The notes beneath the pieces were generated by a model. That model made no database searches, had not been told where the DNA came from, and worked only from the letters and a program-made list of their open reading frames with translations. Position numbers and translations under genes: made by a program. 64,000 nucleotides of DNA from Vanrija pseudolonga (Eukaryota; Basidiomycota; Tremellomycetes; Trichosporonales; Trichosporonaceae): contig NC_085849.1 in NCBI RefSeq assembly GCF_020906515.1, forward strand, positions 3,038,001 to 3,102,000, in the 5' to 3' direction. Shown in pieces: positions 57,000-64,000 of this stretch. Position 1 is the first letter of the stretch; each line of letters begins with the position of its first letter.

Positions 57000-57677
57000 C
57001 CGGGCCGAGCTGTCACTATATCAGCGACCTTGAGTTCGGCTCGGATCGCCGCCTCCGCTCACCACCGCGCAGCCCTCCACCGTCGCTGCGCCGCTGCCTC
57101 CCGCCCAGGGTGCCGAGGTCGACGAGTACTACTCGGACGACGCGCTCTTCTCGCCCAGCAGGTGGCCGCCGGCTCGGCGCAGCCCTCCGCCGTCGCTCCC
57201 CCGCCGCCTCCGATCACCGCGCCGTCTCCTCCTCGTCTCGATGCGTTGTCGCCTCGCAGCGTCATCTTGTCGCCCGCTCCAAGACGCCCCTCGCCCAGAC
57301 CCAAACCTCTGGCTGGGGCGTCGCGAACGACCGCAAGGCGAGCAAGTTCGACTCCCACCTATGCCCCCTGCTCCGCCGGCGCTGTTCCCCCGGCTCCGAC
57401 GGGCTCCCTCGCCTCCGACCGACGAAGCTCACTTCGATCGAGCCATCAAGCGGGCCGAGGATGATGCCGCCGACGCGCAGAAGAAGCTCGCCGATTTCGA
57501 CGGCAAGAGGGGAGACATGAGTGAGTGAAAGCCCGTTGATGGTCTTGGCTTACGCATTCGGACATTTGCGACGTTATCGAGTCGTCGAACGAGGCGGACG
57601 CGCATGTGAAGGCTCTCAAGCGCATCAAGAAGAACGTACTGCAGTTCCAGCAGAGCAAGAAGTCGAGGCGTGTGTGA
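57000..57677 (+). pseudogene. Possible disordered/coiled-coil gene fragment with frame changes
   Basis: Protein-like stretches alternate between two frames: an acidic piece 'AQGAEVDEYYSDDALFSPS' (about 57110-57160), then in another frame a Pro/Ala/Ser-rich stretch including 'AVAPPPPPITAPSPPRLDAL' (57190-57400), then back to 'DEAHFDRAIKRAEDDAADAQ' and, over a GTGAGT intron from about 57521, 'ADAHVKALKRIKKNVLQFQQ', ending KKSRRV with TGA near 57675. It may be a separate small gene, or the tail of the broken paralogue just upstream. Exon limits are uncertain. Confidence 0.3.
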
Positions 57678-57888
57678 GTAGAAAACCGATGGGATAGGAT
57701 ATGTGCAGACATCGAGACAAACAATCCAATCTTGTATTGGTGGTGCTTGGTGCAGGCCTGAGGGGCGTGGTCAGAAGAGTGGTGTGATGGAGTGAACGGA
57801 CATCTAAGCGTGTATGCCGGCCGTGGAGAAGGATCGATACTTGGCTTGTCGTCATGCATACAATTGGCGCTCTTTCTGTCCTACGGCT

Positions 57889-59871
57889 CTATCGCCTGGG
57901 CCGCTTTGCTCTCCCGCTGCCCTCACCACCAGAGGCCCCCGCAGACGGATTGTCGGCCATCACACGCCAGATGCAAAAGACGTTGCTCCTGGGTCCCTCG
58001 GCGTAGAGAACATCGACATACACAGCCGGCCTTAACACCGGCGCCGCCGCAAAGAGGTAATCTGCCTGTTAGTCGGATTGCGTAGGTGTAGGGGTGTCCA
58101 CTCACAAGTATGCCGCCTCAAAATGGCGCCTTGGAGCGCGTTGAAGCTTAACCCCTGGCCCCACGAGCCCCGAATCGCCTCCACCATGAGGTCCACAATC
58201 GGCCTCTTCGGACACGGTTGTGGTTCGAGCGGGGAGGGCGTCCAGCTCTCGTTGGCGTGGAGTCGGAGGATCTTTTGCTTGAGCCCCGTGTGGTGCCCGA
58301 CGACCTCGAAACGGCTCCACGCCTTCCAGTTGTGCCCAGCAAACTTGACCCAGAGCTTGTCTCCGTCTAGAGGTGTCAATATTATCGGTATTCCCGACTG
58401 ATGGAGGCAACGTACTGGGAGACAGCTCTCGCAGGCGTTGGTTGAGCTCACCGCTGGACACCAACGTGGCCCCGGTCCTCTCAACGATATCCTCGAAGGT
58501 GTCGATCACGAGCTCTTGAAGAGTCCTCGGGTCTTCAGTGGCGAGAATTCGCCGCTCCATTGCCGTGAACGAGGCATTCTCCCAGCCATCAGCCAGCCCC
58601 CAGAGCTTGCAACGGGTGTTGAACTGGGTAGAGGGGACAGTGGAGAAAAGTTTCCCCTCGCGTTCCCGCATCGTCCTCGACACTTGATCGCAACTCAACT
58701 TGACGCCTGCCGTGTAAGCCTTAGGGCTTCTGTGCTCACTTACCATGGCGGCGCTCGATGGCGAAACTGATGATCTGCCCCGATAAGCATGGCCATAACG
58801 CGGTGGCCATGGCTTCGACGATGAAATCTCGCCGAAAGCGCGGAGCATCTATCTGGGCATTGCCTGGAGACTTCAAGAGCTTGGACATCGCTTCGTACAC
58901 GTCCGTGTTGACCTTGGCGGGGTCACGGAGCTCTAGCAGGCCAGCCGACGTGGACGACTGACAGTGCACCTTCACGTTCTTCACGCGAAGGCACCGGGGA
59001 CGCATCAGCGTAGCCGATTGCTCGGCGAATACTGCGGAGTTAGAGTTGAATGTCTGTGACAGGTTTACTTACCCGGGACCACACGGCAGAGGTAAAAAGA
59101 AACCTCTTCGACGAAGAGGCGGTGCGGTGGGCCGGCGCAGAGGAGGATTGCAGTCACGAGTTCATCAAGGGTGAACTCGCGCTGGGCTCCGGCCAAACTG
59201 TAAAATGGCGGAGGAGGGGGTATCGTCTCGCGATGCCACTGGTGGTTGCCGATGGGCACGCCCCTGTTGCACGAGTCGATGAGGCATGCCGGGTCGGCGA
59301 AGAACTTTCGGAGGTCCTGACCGCGGAGCGTGTCGAACAGCACCATGCCGACCGTCTCCGCGAAGTAGATGAACTCGCGTTTCTGCTTGATCTCGCCCTG
59401 CGTGGCAGTGCGGAAATCGAAGGAGGGGAAGCGGCAGAGCTCGAGCATCGCCATGCGATACTGCGGCAGCGCCTTTCGGCACTGGCGGTACAGGTACATG
59501 GCTTTACTGATCAATCGAGTCAGCCAGTGCCCTCCACCCGCACAAAACACTTACCCGCTCATGTTCTGCATGCCCGAGAGGTGTGTCGCATAGCGGCTCT
59601 GGCCGCCAGTCTGTGTGTTGGCGGTGGCGCTTGCGCTTCCGCAGTACTTGAGCACTGGAAGCGACGGGTCATCCGGCACAAGGAAGATGATGTAGATAAT
59701 CATCCACCGGCACTCTTCAGCGCTCGCCATTTCGGCGACCATCGACTCCACGGACGGGTAAGGGGGGAGGGTGGCTTTCGGGGGTAGGTCTATTGATCGC
59801 GAACCAAGTCCAGGCCACGCTGTCCCTTGGCCGAACAATGCGTCAGTTATCATCGTCCATGCTCTCTTCAC
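57889..59871 (-). CDS. Modular orphan protein with repeated exon-bounded units
   Basis: Six exons (59555-59871, 59073-59506, 58744-59031, 58416-58706, 58106-58366, 57889-58061) join to 588 codons, 587 residues. Introns 2-5 are all phase 1, and each cut follows a similar segment: 'FVEEVSFYLCRVVPG', 'LSGQIISFAIERRHG', 'LVSSGELNQRLRELSP', 'LSFNALQGAILRRHT'. Each is preceded by an amphipathic helix such as DELVTAILL, RDFIVEAMATAL, QELVIDTFEDIV, PIVDLMVEAI. So exons 3-5 (288, 291, 261 nt) look like duplicated ~95-residue units. The pattern helix-turn-(L/S)xxx(I/L)xxx(I/L)RR-W..FEVV recalls winged-helix folds (HARE-HTH, forkhead) but I cannot assign one. The last exon may use either of two acceptors 4 nt apart; the chosen one ends in basic GRAKRPRR, a possible nuclear signal. 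No signal peptide. Confidence 0.7.
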
Positions 59872-60562
59872 TCAGCAGGCCTCCGCGACAGGCCGCTTCG
59901 TGGAGAAATTCCAGGCGCGAGTGCGCGCCATGAATGGGGAGCAGGCACATAACGCACCGAACTCGGCCAGGCAGCACGGGCGCCAGGCTGGACCGACCAG
60001 CAACACGTCGAGTGCCGCCGGTGGCGCTGATGCTGACATCATGCCACGGAGTCCAAGTGGCGGCGTCACCAACGATCTCAGTGGACTCGACCACTCCCGC
60101 AAGTGACCGCCACTCGGTGGGCGGCGGCTCCTACACAACAAACGCCGACAACCTCCCCGACCTTGGTGCCTAGTGGTCAACTGTCGTGCGTCACCGATCA
60201 ATGTAGAGGCAGAGATGTGTCAGTCGCAGGAGCCAAGTGTAGCGCGAGACGTTAGATTCGTTTGATAACAGCAGTTGATGAGATAAAGGAGGTTTGTGAG
60301 CTGGACCGATGTTTGGTCGCCCGGACGTCAAGAAGACAACTTGAAGACTACGGGGCACCATATCTGACCACGTGCTGGACGGAGTTTCGGTAATAAAATG
60401 ACATGGCACTCAGAACCAGGCAAATTGCGGAAGCAAATTTTGAGGCGATGGATTGTCGGCGCTGCCTGGTGGTGGCTGCTCGCTGGCTGGCTGCTGCTCA
60501 CCCGACATCGTTGCTGGTCTTTCGACTTGAGGTCTCTTCGTACACCAACCGACACCCCCCAA
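59872..60562. promoter_or_regulatory. Divergent intergenic region, modular orphan / RPL21
   Basis: About 0.7 kb between divergent genes. Plus-strand frames at 59934-60173 and 60403-60741 are leader or antisense noise. 60200-60400 is AT-richer than its surroundings (GATGAGATAAAGGAGG, GTAATAAAATGACATGG), fitting a core promoter for the strongly expressed RPL21. Confidence 0.4.
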
Positions 60563-60687
60563 GTGAGTTTCACGCCCCCATCGACGAGCTCGCGATCTCC
60601 GACACGACGCGCACGACCCACGGCTGCCTCCGGATCGCCACCCCTTTCCCCCGCTCCTTTGGACTGGTTTCTGACCCTCCCCTCCAG
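60563..60687 (+). other. Probable 5' UTR intron of RPL21
   Basis: Donor GTGAGT at 60563, branch-like TTTCTGAC at about 60668-60675 and acceptor CCCTCCAG ending at 60687, then a 14-nt leader to the ATG at 60702. Leader introns are frequent in fungal ribosomal-protein genes. Confidence 0.6.
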
Positions 60688-60701
60688 AAAAATCCGTCAA
60701 G

Positions 60702-61426
60702 ATGCCTCACTCCTTGTAAGCCGACTCAACGCTACTTCTAAGAACACAAGCTGACCTCCCCATGGTGGTTCGCGTGCCCGTACGAGGCACATGTTCAAGA
60801 AGAGCTTCCGCCGTTAGTTTTTTTCCCTTGGCTGTGAAGACCGTCTGACGTTTCCCAGAGCACGGTGCTCCCAACCTCTCGACCTACCTCGTCAACTACA
60901 AGGTCGGCGACATTGTCGACATTGTCGCCAACTCCAGTGCTAAGTCGCTCCCCCACAAGTTCTACCACGGGTTAGTAAAATGGCTTGGAGAAAGAGGACG
61001 GCTGGAAGAGGACGGTTGGAAGAGGATGGTTGAGGAGGTCGAGGAGGAGGTTTGACGAGGAGGAGTAGGGTCGGGCCGAAAGATCGTCGTCTACCGCGGA
61101 TCACTAACGACCACTCTAGCAAGACCGGCATCGTCTACAACGTTGCTCCCCGCGCCGTCGGTGTCATTGCCTACAAGGTTGTGAACGGCCGCTACCTCGA
61201 GAAGCGCATCAACGTCCGCATCGAGCACGTCAAGCACTCCAAGTGCCGTCAGGAGTTCCTTGACCGCGTCAAGTCGAACGCCGCCAAGAAGGCTGAGGCC
61301 AAGGCCTCCGGCGAGACCGTTGTTCTCAAGCGTCTCCCCGCCCAGCCCCGTGAGGCCCGCACCATCTCGTCGAAGAACAACGTTCCCCAGACCCTCACCG
61401 CCCAGCCCTACGAGACCACCATCTAA
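60702..61426 (+). CDS. RPL21: 60S ribosomal protein L21 (eL21)
   Basis: Four exons: 60702-60715, 60766-60812, 60859-60970, 61120-61426, joining to 160 codons, 159 residues, as in yeast L21. The protein reads MPHSFGSRARTRHMFKKSFR, then QHGAPNLSTYLVNYKVGDIVDI, 'KSLPHKFYHGKTGIVYNV', 'GRYLEKRINVRIEHVKHSKCRQEFLDRVKSNAAKK', and ends VPQTLTAQPYETTI, very close to yeast. The first coding intron has a good donor (GTAAGC) and branch (GCTGAC) but the residues GSRARTRHMF, universal in eL21, are encoded right after ...CCCCATGG, with no AG at the exon edge. The only in-frame AG (60793-60795 region, before GCACATG) would delete seven conserved residues. Confidence 0.93.
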
Positions 61427-61699
61427 GGAGCGCGGCACCTGCTGGGTTTTTGGTTGGTTTGTACTATGCAGAGACTTGATCTCTCACGAGATGGATCTCA
61501 TTCACCCCACCGTGAAGCATATGCCTATGGCAATTTCTGCTTTCACGCGCCTGCAGTGCGAGAGCACGAGGCAGACTCAGTTGCACTTTGCGGGCTCTCT
61601 GCTGCCACACCTCGTGCGCAGAGTGGTACCATTCTGACTGCTGCACAACACGCGTTCAAGATACGACACCTCGGCCACCCCGATGCATGCTACTGACTA

Positions 61700-63201
61700 C
61701 TAACCAAACCGCTGCTTTGCCATTTGCTTGAACCTGTAGTCGTTAGTGATGAATGCCAAAAGTGCCACACCCACATGTCCATCGTTGCAGCTTCCTTTGA
61801 TCGGCGCTCTGCCATCCGCTCGTCCATAGACGCCTTCTTCTCGGCCCACTCCTCGGCCTTCTTGTCCGCACGGCGTGCAGCAGCGGCATCGCGTGCGCGC
61901 AGTCTGCGGCGTCAGCTGGGCCACCATACCAGACCTACGCAGCGGCGAACCCGCTCTCGCTTCCTCCCATAAGCGTGTCGTCGTCCACCTCGAGACCCGC
62001 CGCCTGGTCCTTCTCCCTGACCTTCTTGTTCTCGTCATTGGCGGCACGCTTCTCGGCCATCTTTCCCTCTCTCCCGACAGCGCGGGGCGCGACCTCCTCG
62101 GCGCGCTCGAGCGCCGTCTTGCGGGTGGCCTTGCGCTCCGCCGCGCGGTCCGAGCTCGCCGTTGCCGCCTCCACCTCGCGCGCGAGCTGGCGGTCCGACA
62201 CCGTCGGCGCCGCCGGGCCCACACGCGGGCCAGGTGATACCGACCGCGATGGCGGCTCGGGGCGCGGGCCAATCTCGTCGTCGTCGTCATCGTCGTCGTT
62301 GCCGTCGCCTGCTGCGCCCAACCTCGACGCAGGCAGCGCCTTGCCGTGCGTCAGGCGGTCGACGTCTGCGCGCGCAGCTGCCAGCTCCTCTGTATTCACT
62401 CGCGAGCGGTGGCTAGCAAACGACCATTTACTGCGGCGTCAGCGGGCGTCACGCGGCGGCGATCGCGGGCGACAATCCCAAGGAAGGCTTCCTCCAACTT
62501 CGCTCCCTCCACCTCCTTCCCTTCCATTCCACTCACTACGCCGTCAAGTCCTTGGCCCGCGTCGCCGTCGAGTCGTGCGGCGCATAGCACTCGCGCGGCA
62601 GCGCGCCGTCGTTCCACCGCCGGATGAACCGCCGAAAGTACTTGTGCGCCTGCTCCGAGCTCAGCTCGTCGAGGTACTTGCCGCGCTCCTCGCGCAGCCA
62701 GAAGCGGTACTCATCGGCCTTGAGGCTCGGCGTCAGCACGGTGGGCGTAAAGGGAGCTCACAAGTAGTCGTCCTCGGTGATGGCGGACACGCCGAGCTCG
62801 GCGAGGTCCAGCAGCTCCTCCTCCGAGTCGCTGGGTGATGGCTCGCGCTGCTTGCGCGGGGACTCGTCGCGCGACGATCGATGGCTGCGGTCGCGGTCTC
62901 GCTCACGATCACGGTCTCGGTCGCGCCGGCTCTCCTTGCGGTCGTCCCGCTCACGATCCTTACGACTCGACCTCTCGCGGTCATCCCGGCGGTCCCGATC
63001 ACGGTCTCGGTCTCGGTCTCGCCTGTCGGGGTCCCTCCTGTCTCGGTCGTCGCGCCGATCGTCCTTGTCGCGGCGCCGGTCGCCATCGCGGTCACGATCC
63101 CGCTCACGCTCACGCTCACGAGCTCGATCCCGCTCACCATCGCGCTCTCGCCGACCCTCCCTTGGCGACCTCGATCGATCCCTGTACGACGACGACGGCA
63201 T
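61700..63201 (-). CDS. RD/RE-rich nuclear protein, probably spliceosome-associated
   Basis: Starts MPSSSYRDRSRSPREGRRER at 63201. Residues 1-115 are an almost pure Arg-Asp/Arg-Glu repeat (RDRDRD, RERERERD) with a few SR dipeptides, then an acidic 'SPSDSEEELLDL'. The next exon carries the conserved-looking core 'SLKADEYRFWLREERGKYLDELSSEQAHKYFRRFIRRWNDGALP' pattern (about 62580-62735), where E-Y-x-x-WL-x-EE-x(4)-LD-L-S...YFRRF-x-x-WN is what I recall from SR-like splicing proteins of animals and fungi. A later exon has acidic and Glu/Lys/Ala helices, and the end is 'ERRSKEAATMDM-FKQMAKQRFG', spliced over an intron at about 61721-61761. Stop at 61700-61702. Five or so exons. Exact family name not recalled, so no symbol given. 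Confidence 0.7.
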
Positions 63202-64000
63202 GGTGCGGTATTTTGCCGACTGGTTGTGAGTTGGTGCTGCCCAAAAAGTGGAGGAGGCGTTAGGGGCTCGGGCAAGTCTCGAGCCACTGCGTCATTGCTG
63301 CTTCCACTCACCCGCTATTTGGCACCAAATGCCGAGCGAACTGAGAGCAGCAACTCTTGACCCCCCAAACAGGCCTGCACAAGACCCAAGGCGCAGGCCA
63401 AGACTGCTACGCCTATGTTGGCGCCCCTAACGTGCCCCAGGCGCAGTCTCCTTGCACACCACCGCCTCAATCTTCCGCGATAACGATCAAGATTCCCATG
63501 CCAGAGGACCTCACACGCAGCGCTCGATCCCACCAGCTAACTTCTGTGCTATTTAATACCGCATGGCAGATCAAGAACCAGCTCGGCAAGAACCAATACG
63601 CTGTGCTGCTGTGGTGCGCGAGATAACACGGAAGCCTCGGTGGGAAGCGCGTGCGATAGAGAGACAAAGGCAGGCACAAGTGGGGGTGCTTGGACCAGGG
63701 CCAGATGTCGCAGGTCGACGTGGTCAAACAGAGCCTCCCCGGGGCGTAGACACAGAGGGGAAGAAACTGCAGCGTTCATCTGCTGCTGCGGACGCGCCGC
63801 TGACGAACGAGGTGGTGCGGAGCTCCTACACCCGGCATGAGACGGCTATTGCCCCAGTAGCTGGCGGTTCCCCATTCCAACGTCCCCCCTCAAACTTGCG
63901 CCGTGCCCCCCCTGGATACGATGGGACGCCTCGTTCCCACAGGTGTGTGCGGTGTGCTGCTGCGGTGCCAACTGATTGATTGGGCACGCGCTCAGAGCTT
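63202..64000. other. Right-edge region without a supported gene
   Basis: About 0.8 kb upstream of the RD/RE-rich gene, so it includes that promoter. A plus-strand frame of 138 codons at 63563-63979 has no domain or intron and Pro/Arg-rich composition; I cannot support it. AT-richer CTATTTAATACC at 63549-63560 resembles a TATA-like element in plus orientation. Confidence 0.35.

Noticed and set aside
62777-63229. Perfect-looking SR-repeat protein (SRSRSRSR) on the plus strand
   Set aside because: It is the antisense reading of RD/RE codon repeats of the minus-strand gene, which has a proper start and a conserved core after its intron.

Overview
The window looks like nuclear DNA of a basidiomycete yeast, most likely Tremellomycetes (a Trichosporonales-like genome is my best guess). 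The evidence is a GC-rich sequence with densely packed protein genes on both strands, cut by many 35-60 nt introns (GT...CTGAC/CTAAC...AG). The gene set is purely eukaryotic: gamma-tubulin complex, Paf1 complex, DASH complex, nucleoporin, 26S proteasome ubiquitin receptor, telomerase, snoRNP and ribosomal proteins. For 12 genes I placed every splice junction and the joined exons give whole codons; RPL21 also gives whole codons, but only if one non-AG acceptor is accepted.

Layout. 1-11.2 kb: GCP4-like gamma-tubulin complex protein (cut by the left edge, -), alpha-arrestin (-), FIG4 phosphoinositide phosphatase (+), aldehyde dehydrogenase (-). 11.6-16.3 kb: NHP2 (+), an intron-containing tRNA-Leu (+), then a gene-poor stretch. 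16.3-24.7 kb: a Zn2Cys6 regulator fused to a catalytically dead aspartate-aminotransferase fold (-), MoCF/CinA-type protein (+), Nup82/Nup88 (+), STEEP1 homologue (-). 24.8-35.6 kb: Lig4-related ATP-dependent DNA ligase (-), CDC73 (+), an orphan (+), DAM1 (-), a possible glomulin/Ybp-type protein (+), uracil phosphoribosyltransferase in 13 exons (+). 36.2-42.7 kb: CCHC zinc-knuckle protein (+), RPN13 (-), dienelactone hydrolase (+), secreted CAP/PRY protein (-). 42.7-45.3 kb is gene-poor. 45.3-51.3 kb: an orphan (+), TERT (+), RPS9 (-). 52.5-60 kb: a block of orphan genes with internal repeats, a decayed duplicate cysteine module, and two facing paralogues built of repeated, exon-bounded ~95-residue modules, one intact and one broken. 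60.5-63.2 kb: RPL21 (+) and an RD/RE-rich, probably splicing-associated protein (-).

Most genes are unrelated housekeeping functions arranged as divergent or convergent pairs; I see no operon-like or biosynthetic cluster. The two places that look new are (i) the Zn2Cys6-aminotransferase pseudoenzyme fusion at 16274-19263, which resembles the bacterial MocR/GabR design built from different parts, and (ii) the orphan block at 52.6-60 kb, especially the modular paralogue pair at 54757-56980 (+) and 57889-59871 (-).
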